From contig NZ_JAKHSK010000007.1 of assembly GCF_023499215.1 (NCBI RefSeq), forward strand, positions 62,001-126,000: a stretch of 64,000 nucleotides of DNA. Reading direction: 5' to 3'. The stretch comes from Zunongwangia pacifica. Its GTDB lineage: Bacteria > Bacteroidota > Bacteroidia > Flavobacteriales > Flavobacteriaceae. The first letter of the stretch is position 1. Each line of letters starts with the position of its first letter. The position numbers and the translations under genes were made by a program. The notes below the pieces were generated by a model. That model saw only the letters and a program-made list of their open reading frames with translations. It ran no database searches and was not told where the DNA came from. Of this stretch, positions 43,282-51,939 are shown piece after piece.

Positions 43282-44196
43282 ATGAGACCTGCTAAAATGA
43301 CATTTGGGCAAAACTCGTTTTTCCTGATTGTAGTATTGCTTTTTTCTTCTGTCGGCTTTGCACAGCAAAATGACGACATGGAAAAGCAAAGAAAAGAAGC
43401 AAATGCCTATATGAACCAGGCAGAGGAAGCTTTAAGTGAAAACGATTTTGCGAGTGCAGAGGCCGCTTACCGAAAGGCCATAGCCAAGGATCCCTCAAAT
43501 ACCACAGCAAAATATAATATGGGGAATCTTTATTATAACCGTGAAAAATCTGGAGAATCGCAATCGAGGTTTGTAGAAGCCAATAAAGTTTCTGAAAGTA
43601 AAGAAGATCGCCATAGGATAAATCACAACCTTGGTAATTCGTTTATGAAGCAGAAAAAATATAAGGAAGCTGTTGAAGCCTATAAAAATGCGCTGAGAAA
43701 TGATCCTACAGATGATGAAACCCGTTATAACCTGGCTTTGGCGAAAAAGAAACTGGAAGAAGAGCAGCAGCAAAATCAGGATAAGAACGATAATCAGGAC
43801 AATAAGGATAACAAAGATCAAAACCAGGATCAAAAAGATCAGGATCAGGATAATCAGGGAGATAAAGGAGAAGATAAGGATCAGGACGGGAAACCTAAAG
43901 ATGAAGGGGATAACGAAAAACAGGATCCAAAAGATGGAGAAGGCGATCAGGACAATGAAAAGCCCCAGGATAAGGATCCTAACGAGCAAAATAAAGGAGA
44001 TCAGGATCAAAAAGATCAAAAGGGAAAACCCGATCAACAAAAACAGCAGCAACCTCAACCTGCACAAGGACAGCTTTCGCCACAACAGATTAAAAATCTG
44101 CTTGAAGCTATGAATAACCAGGAAGAGAAAACTCAGGATAAAATGAATGCCGAAAAGGCTAAAGCTGTGAAAACACGGTCAGATAAGGACTGGTAG
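43282..44196 (+). CDS. batC: BatC, TPR protein with an Asp/Gln/Lys-rich tail
   Basis: A 304-residue secreted TPR protein. A signal peptide ends VGFAQQ. Three TPR-like repeats span about residues 22-160 (AEEALSENDFASAEAAYRKA, YNMGNLYYNREKSGESQSRF, AVEAYKNALRNDPTDDETRY). From about 165 to 260 the sequence is a low-complexity run of D, Q, N, K, G and E (KDQNQDQKDQDQDNQGDKGE), then a proline/glutamine linker and a closing helix (LSPQQIKNLLEAMNNQEEK). The start is uncertain: ATG 43261 (overlapping BatB), 43282 or 43297. Confidence 0.88.
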   Translation: MRPAKMTFGQNSFFLIVVLLFSSVGFAQQNDDMEKQRKEANAYMNQAEEALSENDFASAEAAYRKAIAKDPSNTTAKYNMGNLYYNREKSGESQSRFVEANKVSESKEDRHRINHNLGNSFMKQKKYKEAVEAYKNALRNDPTDDETRYNLALAKKKLEEEQQQNQDKNDNQDNKDNKDQNQDQKDQDQDNQGDKGEDKDQDGKPKDEGDNEKQDPKDGEGDQDNEKPQDKDPNEQNKGDQDQKDQKGKPDQQKQQQPQPAQGQLSPQQIKNLLEAMNNQEEKTQDKMNAEKAKAVKTRSDKDW

Positions 44197-44244
44197 TATC
44201 CTGAATTTTATTAACCAGATCTAGATTAGAATTAAGGTTTACAA

Positions 44245-46023
44245 ATGAAATTAAAGTTAGTAATATTAAGTCTGTTTTTATTTACGACCTCGCTTCTTTC
44301 TGCACAGGTAAAGTTTACAGCAGAAGTTAGCCGGGAACAGATTGGTGTCAATGAGCGTTTGCGTGTTGATTTCAATATGAATAAAGACGGGGATAACTTT
44401 ACTCCGCCTTCTTTTACCGGTTTTAAAGTCGTAGGTGGGCCAAACCAGCAGGTAAGTAACAGTTGGGTGAATGGGAAGAGTACCTTTTCTAAAACCTATA
44501 GTTATTATCTGGAACCCAACTCGAAAGGAACCAAAACAATTGGGCAGGCCCAGGTGACCATCGCGGGAACAGTTTATAAAACTTCACCGGTAAATGTTGA
44601 GGTGGGTGACGCTGTAGAGCGGCCTCAGGATGGTAACGACGCAGCAATTGTTCCAGAAGATAACCTGCATTTTGTTGCCGAAGTATCTAAACCAAACCCA
44701 TATCTTAATGAGGCGGTTACGGTAACCTATAAGCTTTATGTGAGTGAAAGAATTGGGATAAGTAATTTTAGAATGCTCGATAATCCTACATTCCCCGATT
44801 TTTGGAGCCAGACCTTAAATATGAATGGGTACAGGTTTGAACAGGGTACCTTTAGAGGAGAACCTTATCGATACGCCGTAGTATATAAAACCCTTTTATA
44901 TCCCCAAAAAACCGGAAAGTTAGAAATCGATCCTGTAGCCATTTCCGTTTCGGTAGATGTTCCTAGTCAGCGTAGAAGTATTTTTGGAGGTATTATTTAT
45001 CAAACAGTGGAGAAAAGAGTGACTTCGGCCAGTCGTGAAATCGATGTGAAGCCATTGCCAACACAGGGAAGACCTGCAAATTTCACTGGGGCAGTAGGGA
45101 GTTTCGAATTTAGCGTAGATCCAAGTAAAACCACCTTAGATGCGGGCGAATCGCTTACGGCTTCAGTAAAAGTTAGAGGCCGTGGCAACCTAATGCTTTT
45201 CGATTTACCAGACCTTACAGTGCCTAGTTCGTTAGAAATATATGAGCCAGAGCGTAAAGAGAATTTTAGCTCTACTTTAAATGGTACTCAGGGCAGTATT
45301 GCTGAAGATTACACCATTGTACCCACACGTAAAGGAAAATATCCAATTCCGGGATTAAACTTTTCTTATTTCGATCCGAGGTCTGAAACTTATAAAACCA
45401 TAAGTACAAATGATATTGTAATTGATGTTGAAAATGGCCCTGTTGGAGCACTAACAAATTCAACTACCGCTAAGGATAATAATACTGTAGCCTCAAATAA
45501 ACAACCGGTAAGCCTTAGTGGCGACCAGTTTAGATATATAAAACTGAATGCCAATCTAAAGCCTTTAAATGCACCGGAATTTTTTAGATCCTGGTTATTT
45601 TGGCTGCTTTTAATCGCACCGTTGCTGATTATTCCGCTGGTTATTATGTTTGGTAAAAAACGTGAAGCCAGAGCAAATGATATTACCGGAAACCGAATTA
45701 GAAAAGCAGATAAACTGGCGAGAAAATATCTTTCTGAAGCCAGAAAAAATCTTGGACAACAACAGGAATTCTATATCGCTTTAGAAAGGGCGATGCATAA
45801 TTATCTAAAAGCAAAATTGCATATCCAAACCGGTGAAATGAGTAAAGAGCGAATAAGTGAAACTCTTACAGAAAAAGGCGTAGATCAGGCGACGACTACT
45901 CAATTTATCGAAATTTTAAAGAGTTGTGAATTTGCAAGATATACACCGGCATCTATGGATACCATGAAGCAGGATTATGATAAAGCTGCCAATGTCATAT
46001 CAACTTTAGATAAACAATTGTAA
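44245..46023 (+). CDS. batD: BatD, secreted beta-rich protein with membrane anchor
   Basis: A 592-residue protein. A signal peptide ends LLSAQ. The large N-terminal part matches BatD (oxygen-tolerance) domains: FTAEVSREQIGVNERLRVDF, YYLEPNSKGTKTIGQAQVTI, LHFVAEVSKPNPYLNEAVTV. A membrane segment near 450 (LFWLLLIAPLLIIPLVIMFG) precedes a cytoplasmic helical tail (YLSEARKNLGQQQEFYIALE). It lies 48 bp after BatC and 2 bp before BatE. Confidence 0.93.
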   Translation: MKLKLVILSLFLFTTSLLSAQVKFTAEVSREQIGVNERLRVDFNMNKDGDNFTPPSFTGFKVVGGPNQQVSNSWVNGKSTFSKTYSYYLEPNSKGTKTIGQAQVTIAGTVYKTSPVNVEVGDAVERPQDGNDAAIVPEDNLHFVAEVSKPNPYLNEAVTVTYKLYVSERIGISNFRMLDNPTFPDFWSQTLNMNGYRFEQGTFRGEPYRYAVVYKTLLYPQKTGKLEIDPVAISVSVDVPSQRRSIFGGIIYQTVEKRVTSASREIDVKPLPTQGRPANFTGAVGSFEFSVDPSKTTLDAGESLTASVKVRGRGNLMLFDLPDLTVPSSLEIYEPERKENFSSTLNGTQGSIAEDYTIVPTRKGKYPIPGLNFSYFDPRSETYKTISTNDIVIDVENGPVGALTNSTTAKDNNTVASNKQPVSLSGDQFRYIKLNANLKPLNAPEFFRSWLFWLLLIAPLLIIPLVIMFGKKREARANDITGNRIRKADKLARKYLSEARKNLGQQQEFYIALERAMHNYLKAKLHIQTGEMSKERISETLTEKGVDQATTTQFIEILKSCEFARYTPASMDTMKQDYDKAANVISTLDKQL

Positions 46024-46025
46024 TT

Positions 46026-46775
46026 ATGAAAAAGATCTTTTTTATCCTATTGGTTTTTTGCACTACAATTGGTTTTAGCCAAAATGAGGCGCTTTTTGAG
46101 AAGGCAAATAAGGCCTATGCCGATGGTAATTATGAGGAGGCTGTTAAAGAGTATAAAAGCATTTTGGGTAAAGGTGAAGCTTCGGTGTCTTTATATTACA
46201 ATCTTGCCAATGCCCATTACAAATTAAACCATATTGCGCCCAGTATTTATTATTACGAAAAAGCCCTTCAGCTGGCACCTAATGATGCCGATGTAAAAAA
46301 TAATATTCAGTTTGCCAGAAATATGGCAATGGACGATATCGAGAATGTAGAACGTACAGGGATTTCTAAAACTATAGATAGTTTAATCGCAACATTCAGT
46401 TTTAATACATGGGGAATGCTTGCCATTGCCTTTATGGTGCTTTTTGTTATTTTATTCTTGTTTTATTACTACGGAAGAAGTACGCTCTCAAAACGTATTT
46501 TTTTTATCACCTCAATGATTTCGATACTTCTTTGTATCGCTTCAGTCGTATTTGCTTTTAGTCAGCAAAATATTCAGCTAAATAATAATTATGCTATTGT
46601 ATTTGCTGAAGAAGCCGGAGTAAGAAGTGAGCCAAATCTAAGAGGAGAACCTGCATTTTTACTACACGAAGGAACCAAAGCGAAGTTACTGGAAAACTAT
46701 CAGGAATGGTATAAAATTGAAATTGCCGACGGTAAACAAGGTTGGATGCTAAAAGAAAATCTAAAAGAATTATAA
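46026..46775 (+). CDS. batE: BatE, TPR and SH3-domain membrane protein
   Basis: A 249-residue protein. A signal peptide ends GFSQ, two to three TPR repeats follow (LFEKANKAYADGNYEEAVKE, YYNLANAHYKLNHIAPSIYY), then two membrane segments around 137-175 (WGMLAIAFMVLFVILFLFYY, IFFITSMISILLCIASVVFA), and an SH3-like C-terminus (GVRSEPNLRGEPAFLLHEGT, EWYKIEIADGKQGWM). Last gene of the Bat operon. Confidence 0.92.
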   Translation: MKKIFFILLVFCTTIGFSQNEALFEKANKAYADGNYEEAVKEYKSILGKGEASVSLYYNLANAHYKLNHIAPSIYYYEKALQLAPNDADVKNNIQFARNMAMDDIENVERTGISKTIDSLIATFSFNTWGMLAIAFMVLFVILFLFYYYGRSTLSKRIFFITSMISILLCIASVVFAFSQQNIQLNNNYAIVFAEEAGVRSEPNLRGEPAFLLHEGTKAKLLENYQEWYKIEIADGKQGWMLKENLKEL

Positions 46776-47126
46776 GATTACTTCAGTGTGACTTCTGGTT
46801 GTATTGGGGCAGGCTTCTTTTTTGAAAAGAGGATCATATTCATCATTTTCCCCTATACTAACATTTAAATCAAGTTCAAGTGATTAAGTGGTGTTGAATA
46901 GCTGGAAGAATTTCAATCTTCATAAAAAATGAGATAATTCCCAGAGCTTTCAAAATGGAAATCATTCAACAAATGATATTCCCGAAATTGTAATTGTGTT
47001 TTCTATTCTTAGAACCTAAAAAAATTAAGGTTCTCCTGATAACTAAAGTAGGAAAAGTAGTAAACCCCGAAAGATATTCGGTATTTTTGCAGTCAATCTC
47101 AAGGCTTACTTTTAGACAAAAATAGG
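46776..47126. other. Intergenic region, 351 nt
   Basis: After the Bat operon. An imperfect hairpin (AGAACCT/AAGGTTCT) lies about 47009-47032, and a full -7 element TATTTTTG lies at 47082-47089, a likely promoter for the carbonic anhydrase 38 bp further on. No coding potential seen. Confidence 0.45.
47082..47089 (+). promoter_or_regulatory. -7 promoter element ahead of carbonic anhydrase
   Basis: TATTTTTG is an exact match to the Bacteroidota -7 consensus TAnnTTTG. The -33 element is not clear by eye. The leader would be about 30 nt. Confidence 0.4.
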
Positions 47127-47759
47127 ATGGATTTTTATAAGCAGATTTTAGAAAACAACAAGCACTGGGTTAGCAGCAAGCTCGATTCAGATCCCGAATT
47201 TTTTAAGCGTTTAGAGAATGGCCAGCAACCTCCTTTACTATGGATAGGCTGTGCAGATAGCCGTGTTCCGGCAAATGAAATTATTGGTACGCAGCCAGGT
47301 GAGGTCTTTGTGCATCGTAATATTGCCAATATGGTAATCCATACCGATATGAATATGCTAAGCGTTTTAGACTATTCAGTAAATGCCTTAAAAGTACAGC
47401 ATATTATCGTTTGTGGCCATTATGGTTGTGGTGGGGTAAAGGCTGCCATGGATAACCAGTCTATAGGTTTAATCGATAACTGGATTCGTCACATAAAGGA
47501 TATTTATAGAATGCATGTCCACGAGCTGGAAACGATAAAGGACGAAAAAGCACGTTGGGATCGTTTTGTAGAATTAAACGTGATCGAGCAGGTTTACGAT
47601 CTTGCTGAAACATCAATTCTTCAAAACGCGTGGAAAAATAAGCAAAAAGTGGTGATACATGGTTGGGTTTATGGTGTAGGCACCGGGATCGTAAAAGATC
47701 TTAATGTTCACCTTACCGGAAATGAAAATCTAGACGAAATTTATAGATTAAAATTCTAG
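47127..47759 (+). CDS. can: Beta-class carbonic anhydrase
   Basis: A 210-residue zinc enzyme that interconverts CO2 and bicarbonate in the cytoplasm. Zinc ligands are Cys42, His98 and Cys101, with the Asp44-Arg46 dyad in CADSRVPANEI and CGHYGCGGV; these positions match the E. coli enzyme nearly exactly. The C-terminus WVYGVGTGIVKDLN is typical. Stands alone on the plus strand. A single-gene unit, likely needed for growth in air. Confidence 0.95.
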   Translation: MDFYKQILENNKHWVSSKLDSDPEFFKRLENGQQPPLLWIGCADSRVPANEIIGTQPGEVFVHRNIANMVIHTDMNMLSVLDYSVNALKVQHIIVCGHYGCGGVKAAMDNQSIGLIDNWIRHIKDIYRMHVHELETIKDEKARWDRFVELNVIEQVYDLAETSILQNAWKNKQKVVIHGWVYGVGTGIVKDLNVHLTGNENLDEIYRLKF

Positions 47760-47794
47760 TTTTGAACGTCCGCAATAGATCATAATAAGGTATG

Positions 47795-47914
47795 GTCACC
47801 CTGAACTTGTCCTCGATAGCTATCGGGACAGGGTCTCATGACAATAGTTTATTTTTCTACACAGTATGAGATTGAGGATCAAGCCTGCCTCGCCGGTCTG
47901 GAATGACGAAAAAA
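47795..47914. repeat. Composite flavobacterial intergenic repeat
   Basis: GGTCACCCTGAACTTGTCC, then a small palindrome CGATAGCTATCG at 47813-47824, then GACAGGGTCTCATGAC; together they form an imperfect hairpin (47795-47842). A second piece ends in GGTCTGGAATGACG (about 47867-47906), the usual partner of the first in flavobacterial genomes. It lies between carbonic anhydrase and the convergent CvpA gene. Confidence 0.6.
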
Positions 47915-48009
47915 ACGAATTATTACATATTACAGATGATCAATTCTAGTTTTATTTTTTGCTGAATGTATACCGAAAGACAAGATATTCCCTCAGCTTC
48001 TTTTTTGTT

Positions 48010-48555
48010 TTAGATTTCGTCCTCTTGATCTTCATCAGTCTTATCTTCCGGGTTCCAGATGTCACGTTCCCTGGCTTCTCTTAAAATTGTGGGTAAGAGG
48101 GTAGGGGCAATGATGGCAACAGGTCGGTAAAGTACCGATTCTTCAATGGTTTTGTCTTCAACCAGATCAATTTCCTCTTCAGTAGCTTTAAAAAACATAA
48201 TCACTACGCTGGCTAAAAAAGCAAGCTTTAAAAGGCCAAAAGCGGCTCCCAATATTTTATTTACCATTCCTAATGCAGCAAGATTGGCCACTTTTGTTAA
48301 AAATTTTCCTGCCAGGGTTACCAAGAACAGGATAAGAATAAAAGTGATGGCAAAAGCGAACAGGTTAATCACTCCCTCGTCCCAATCTACATGTTTGGCT
48401 AAAAAATCACTTAAAATATAGCTAAAATAGATTGCCCCGTAAATTCCGGCGATTAAACCCACAAGTGCAGCAACTTCAGCAAAAAGGCCGCGAAAGAAAC
48501 CACGAATAAGTCCGTATAACAAAATAATCCCCAGGATGATATCTATGGTGTTCAT
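48010..48555 (-). CDS. CvpA-family membrane protein
   Basis: A 181-residue inner-membrane protein with four hydrophobic segments (IIDIILGIILLYGLIRGFFR-like start, AALVGLIAGIYGAIYFSYIL, LFAFAITFILILFLVTLAGK, ILGAAFGLLKLAFLASVVIM) and the CvpA family order, including LIRGFFRG and the conserved Gly-rich third helix. An acidic C-terminal tail follows (EDKTDEDQEDEI). CvpA is linked to colicin V production in E. coli but in most bacteria the role is envelope maintenance. The RDD remnant ends 31 bp upstream of its start on the same strand. Confidence 0.88.
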   Translation of the reverse strand: MNTIDIILGIILLYGLIRGFFRGLFAEVAALVGLIAGIYGAIYFSYILSDFLAKHVDWDEGVINLFAFAITFILILFLVTLAGKFLTKVANLAALGMVNKILGAAFGLLKLAFLASVVIMFFKATEEEIDLVEDKTIEESVLYRPVAIIAPTLLPTILREARERDIWNPEDKTDEDQEDEI

Positions 48556-48586
48556 GTGATTTTCTTTACGCTATTGGTAAATTTAT

Positions 48587-48999
48587 TCAATATTTTGTTA
48601 CAATGGTTTTTGCCCAAATATCTCCTAATCTTTGATTTTTATCTGAACTTTGAATAACCAGGATGCCCACAATTCCGAAGAAACACATATCAATAGGATC
48701 TAAAAGATGTCTTTTGAAGCATACCCAGAAAGTGTGATGGGTTTTAAGTGAACAATTGAATTGCCTACTGTTGCACCAAACCAGGTCTCCAGGCAAACAG
48801 TAAATAGAAACCAGAATAAAACAGGAAGAAGTGCCGGGAGGCCATTTAAATGATAATTTCCCTCACCATCTGGCGTACCCATTATAAAAATGAGCATAAA
48901 AGCAATTGTGTTTACAATGGCATAATCGATAAACCCGGCTAAATATCTTCTACCAATATATTTAGGTTTAGGTTCTTCGAGAAATTCAAAATCTTGCAT
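48587..48999 (-). pseudogene. RDD-family membrane protein, frameshifted
   Basis: From 48999 the frame reads MQDFEFLEEPKPKYIGRRYL, AGFIDYAIVNTIAFMLIFIM, and through a second hydrophobic stretch to VGNSIVHLKPITLSGYASKD, then stops at 48700. The rest of the RDD domain continues in another frame overlapping the stop: FKRHLLDPIDMCFFGIVGIL, then QRLGDIWAKTIVTKY, ending 48587. The conserved Arg and Asp of the first segment (RRYLAGFID) and the Asp of the last (LGDIWAKT) are present, one in each frame. The shift lies near 48710-48725 (about the GGGTATGCTTCAAAAG on the minus strand). A sequencing error is possible. Confidence 0.75.
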
Positions 49000-49043
49000 G
49001 TTAATGATATCTAATCAAATATAAATAATTTGCTCGCAAAACC

Positions 49044-49051
49044 TATATTTG
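49044..49051 (+). promoter_or_regulatory. -7 promoter element very close to a start codon
   Basis: TATATTTG is an exact TAnnTTTG match ending only 4 bp before the ATG at 49056. Transcription would start at or just after the ATG, so the mRNA may be leaderless, unless the true promoter is farther upstream. Confidence 0.4.
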
Positions 49052-49055
49052 CAGC

Positions 49056-49412
49056 ATGGCAAGAGATGAGAAATTAAAAGAACGATGGGAAGATCTTCAG
49101 CAAAAATTAGCAAATCAATTTGCTGATGGAGAAGTAATGGAATTAGACGCCGTGATCTATATTATAGGGGTGCAGGAATTGGGACAATTACACCGTCGTT
49201 TTAAAAAGGATCAAAAAGTCGATTTAATGCATATCGCCATTTGCAGGTTATTGGAGCCTTACGGATATTATGAGTTTGATTATTTTGACGATGACGGCTG
49301 GCCGCATTATAAGGTTTTAGAGCAGCTTCCCAATTTAAAAGCAGGTGAGCAAAGTGTTTTGATGAAAGAAGCCATTGTGCAATATTTTCTTGAAAAAGAA
49401 TATATTTCTTAA
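49056..49412 (+). CDS. Conserved hypothetical protein, 118 aa
   Basis: A soluble 118-residue protein with an acidic, helical N-terminus (ERWEDLQQKLANQFADGEVM) and the aromatic-rich PYGYYEFDYFDDDGWPHYKV. Similar small proteins are common in flavobacteria, usually without a name. I do not recognise a catalytic motif. It ends where the CREST-like gene begins: its TAA at 49410-49412 is followed immediately by the next ATG, so the two are probably cotranscribed and may act together. Confidence 0.75.
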   Translation: MARDEKLKERWEDLQQKLANQFADGEVMELDAVIYIIGVQELGQLHRRFKKDQKVDLMHIAICRLLEPYGYYEFDYFDDDGWPHYKVLEQLPNLKAGEQSVLMKEAIVQYFLEKEYIS

Positions 49413-50102
49413 ATGAACATCTTGTTTTTTTTAGCCAACTTTCCCAACGATTCTGGGCCTGTTTATACTGAAACTGTACAGGGAAGATTTCCGGTAGAGC
49501 CATTTAATACTTTTAGTAATCTTTTCTTTTTAGCGATTGTAATTTATTTTTCATGCCGCGTTTACAAAAATTATAAAGATCAGTTATTTCTAAGTTTTGC
49601 TTTACCTGTTTTATTTATAGGATGGATTGGCGGTACCATATATCATGCAACGAGAAGCCATGAAATCTGGCTTTTAATGGATTGGGTACCTATCGATATT
49701 TTATGTTTGGGAGCGTCACTTTATTTTGCTTCTAAAGCCAGTGCTAAAAAAAGGCAGGTGCTAGGCTTAATGTTGTTGGTGCTTTTGTTGGTTTTAGGGG
49801 TTCGTTTTATTCCGTTTAGGTCGCATGGTCAAACCTATTCTTATATTGCTACAGCTATTGGATTGTTATTGCCTATTGGGATTCATATTTATCAAACACG
49901 GCTTAAACATGCTAAGTTTATGGCTTTTGCGATCATTAGTTTTATAGTAGCTATAAGTTTTAGGGCATTAGATCGTTATATTTATTTTTCTATGGGAACG
50001 CATTGGCTATGGCATAGCTTTGGTGCTTTTTCGGTCTTCTTTTTAATGAAGTATATTTTTCATGATGCAAAAACATCAAACCTTAAAAATCGCTTAGATT
50101 AA
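49413..50102 (+). CDS. CREST-superfamily (ceramidase-like) membrane protein
   Basis: A 229-residue protein with about seven membrane segments. Three CREST signatures occur in order: PVEPFNTFSNLFFLA near the N-terminus (E..N..SN), GGTIYHATRSHEIWLLMDWV (the Ser/Thr-x-x-His plus Asp element), and GTHWLWHSFGAFSVF near the C-terminus (HxxWH). These residues bind zinc in alkaline ceramidases and related progestin/adiponectin receptors. Bacterial members are poorly studied; a lipid amide hydrolase is plausible in flavobacteria, which make sphingolipid-like or amino-lipids. Function is inferred from motifs. Confidence 0.65.
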   Translation: MNILFFLANFPNDSGPVYTETVQGRFPVEPFNTFSNLFFLAIVIYFSCRVYKNYKDQLFLSFALPVLFIGWIGGTIYHATRSHEIWLLMDWVPIDILCLGASLYFASKASAKKRQVLGLMLLVLLLVLGVRFIPFRSHGQTYSYIATAIGLLLPIGIHIYQTRLKHAKFMAFAIISFIVAISFRALDRYIYFSMGTHWLWHSFGAFSVFFLMKYIFHDAKTSNLKNRLD

Positions 50103-50187
50103 TTTTTCTCTTTTAATACTTCAGGTTTTCTGTGTTTTTAATACGGGCTATAGGCGTAAATTTTTATAAATTTGCCATCTTATAAGA
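50067..50187. promoter_or_regulatory. pheS upstream region
   Basis: TAAATTTG at 50167-50174 is an exact -7 consensus, with transcription expected to start about 7 bp downstream, just ahead of the ATG at 50188. The leader is too short for a T-box or a peptide-type attenuator. Confidence 0.4.
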
Positions 50188-51216
50188 ATGGTATCTATGA
50201 TTGATAAGATTAAGGAACATATTGCTGATGTTAAAGCCTTTAATGCTGCAACAAAAGAGGAAATAGAAAATTTCAGAATAAAATATCTTGGTAAAAAAGG
50301 TATTCTTAATAGCTTTTTTGCTGAATTTAAGAACGTTCCTAACGAACAGAAGAAAGATTTTGGACAAACGATTAATGAACTTAAAACTTCTGCTCAGGAA
50401 AAAGTAGACACTTTAAAAGATCGTTTAGAGAGCCTTGAAGAAGAAAAAGGGGTTTACGGTGATCTTTCCAGACCATCAGAACCTTTAGAAATTGGTTCCC
50501 GTCATCCTATTTCAATAGTTAAAAATCAAATCATAGAGATTTTTTCCAATATCGGCTTCAATGTATCTGAAGGATCAGAGATCGAAGACGACTGGCATAA
50601 TTTTACCGCATTAAACTTACCAGAGTATCACCCGGCAAGAGATATGCAGGATACGTTTTTTATCCAAACTGATCCTGATATTTTGCTAAGAACGCATACC
50701 TCTTCGGTACAGGTTAGATATATGGAGAATAATACACCCCCAATCAGGACAATTTCTCCCGGTCGGGTTTTTAGGAACGAAGCTATTTCTGCCCGTTCTC
50801 ACTGTATTTTCCACCAGGTAGAAGGTCTGTATATTGATAAGAATGTCTCGTTTGCCGATTTAAAACAAACGCTTTTATATTTTACCAAACAGCTTTTTGG
50901 AAAGTCCAAAATTAGATTAAGACCTTCTTATTTCCCATTTACCGAACCTAGCGCCGAGCTGGATATTTATTGGGGGCTGGAAACAGAAACTGATTACAGA
51001 ATAACCAAGGGAACCGGTTGGCTGGAGATTTTAGGTTGCGGAATGGTAGATCCCAACGTACTTAAAAATTGTAATATCGACCCTAAAGAATATTCTGGTT
51101 TCGCATTTGGTATGGGAATAGAGCGTATTGCGATGTTACTGTATCAAATTGGGGATATTCGTATGTTCTATGAGAACGATGTGCGATTCCTGGAGCAGTT
51201 TAAATCTTCAATATAA
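50188..51216 (+). CDS. pheS: Phenylalanyl-tRNA synthetase, alpha subunit
   Basis: A 342-residue class II aminoacyl-tRNA synthetase subunit. An N-terminal coiled coil (residues 1-95) is followed by class II motif 1 ([20 protein letters not shown]), motif 2 ([20 protein letters not shown]) and motif 3 ([20 protein letters not shown]). The active site binds phenylalanine and ATP; it needs PheT as partner. Length is the family norm. pheT is not adjacent, as is usual in Bacteroidota. A start at 50197 (MIDKIKEH) is an equal choice. Confidence 0.97.
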   Translation: MVSMIDKIKEHIADVKAFNAATKEEIENFRIKYLGKKGILNSFFAEFKNVPNEQKKDFGQTINELKTSAQEKVDTLKDRLESLEEEKGVYGDLSRPSEPLEIGSRHPISIVKNQIIEIFSNIGFNVSEGSEIEDDWHNFTALNLPEYHPARDMQDTFFIQTDPDILLRTHTSSVQVRYMENNTPPIRTISPGRVFRNEAISARSHCIFHQVEGLYIDKNVSFADLKQTLLYFTKQLFGKSKIRLRPSYFPFTEPSAELDIYWGLETETDYRITKGTGWLEILGCGMVDPNVLKNCNIDPKEYSGFAFGMGIERIAMLLYQIGDIRMFYENDVRFLEQFKSSI

Positions 51217-51292
51217 TTCTGCAAAGGATTTTATGAGTTTGTTGAGATAACAGCAGCTTTTAAAATACGAACTTAACGCAAAAATAGCCCTT

Positions 51293-51475
51293 ATGAAAAA
51301 GTCTGGTTTTATTATTCTTGCGGTAATCGTTTTAGGCATTGCGGCCTATTTAGCTATAGCTGTTTTAAAAATCACCATTGGTTTAATCGTATTGGCGATT
51401 GCGGCAGTAGTTTTGTTTGTGCTTTGGCATATGATTAAACATAAATGGGAGAAAAAATTTGAAAACGAATCTTAA
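51293..51475 (+). CDS. Small two-segment membrane protein
   Basis: A 60-residue protein with two hydrophobic stretches (GFIILAVIVLGIAAYLAIAV and ITIGLIVLAIAAVVLFVLWH) and a basic tail (MIKHKWEKKFENES). It lies 76 bp after pheS and 12 bp before the next gene. It has no known motif and is likely real because the coding stretch is free of stops and uses normal flavobacterial codons. Confidence 0.6.
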   Translation: MKKSGFIILAVIVLGIAAYLAIAVLKITIGLIVLAIAAVVLFVLWHMIKHKWEKKFENES

Positions 51476-51487
51476 AAAGATCGAATT

Positions 51488-51883
51488 TTGAAAAAGGATA
51501 TAGAAATTCCTAAAGTCGAAAAAGTTCATGTTGCCGCGGTTAGGGAATTTAATAAAGAATTTCAGGCAGAGGAATGGAATGCATATATCATTAATAATAA
51601 GAATGTTTCTATTGAAATGATCCTGATCGTGGCCAAAGGTTACGATGGTGCCAAAGAAACATCGGTAATGCGCCATAAACTGGAAAAATTACCACCGCAC
51701 TCTTTCGCAAAAATAGAATTTATTCAGGACGAAGTTTTAGGGCTTAATAACGAATATCAGGTAACTTTTTTTGCTGAAAACAAGATGTTTGAAAAGACCT
51801 TTGTTTTTAAGAAAAACACCGTTAAACAGGAGAAACAAAAAGAGCTGCCGATAATACCCAAAATGGGCATTTTAGCAGAATAA
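51488..51883 (+). CDS. Conserved hypothetical protein, 131 aa
   Basis: A 131-residue soluble protein starting at a TTG (MKKDIEIPKVEKVHVAAVRE by convention). Beta-strand pattern with a regular FNKEFQAEEWNAYIINNKNV block, no signal peptide. Similar proteins occur next to pheS in flavobacteria as far as I recall, without function. A strong terminator follows directly. Confidence 0.65.
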   Translation: MKKDIEIPKVEKVHVAAVREFNKEFQAEEWNAYIINNKNVSIEMILIVAKGYDGAKETSVMRHKLEKLPPHSFAKIEFIQDEVLGLNNEYQVTFFAENKMFEKTFVFKKNTVKQEKQKELPIIPKMGILAE

Positions 51884-51930
51884 ATTATACAAAAAAGCCT
51901 CTTTCCAGAGGCTTTTTTGTATAATTTGGG
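51883..51930. terminator. Perfect 20-bp bidirectional terminator
   Basis: A 20-bp arm at 51883-51902 pairs fully with 51907-51926, loop TTCC, with GCCTCT/AGAGGC at the core and A/T runs on both outer sides. It separates the convergent genes ending at 51883 and 51940. Confidence 0.9.
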
Positions 51931-51939
51931 GAATGATGA

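Noticed and set aside
43495-44085. A 196-residue antisense reading frame and a 137-residue frame overlapping BatC
   Set aside because: Both arise from the D/Q/K-rich low-complexity tail of BatC, are made of Ile/Leu or Arg/Ile/Lys runs, and lack any family resemblance.
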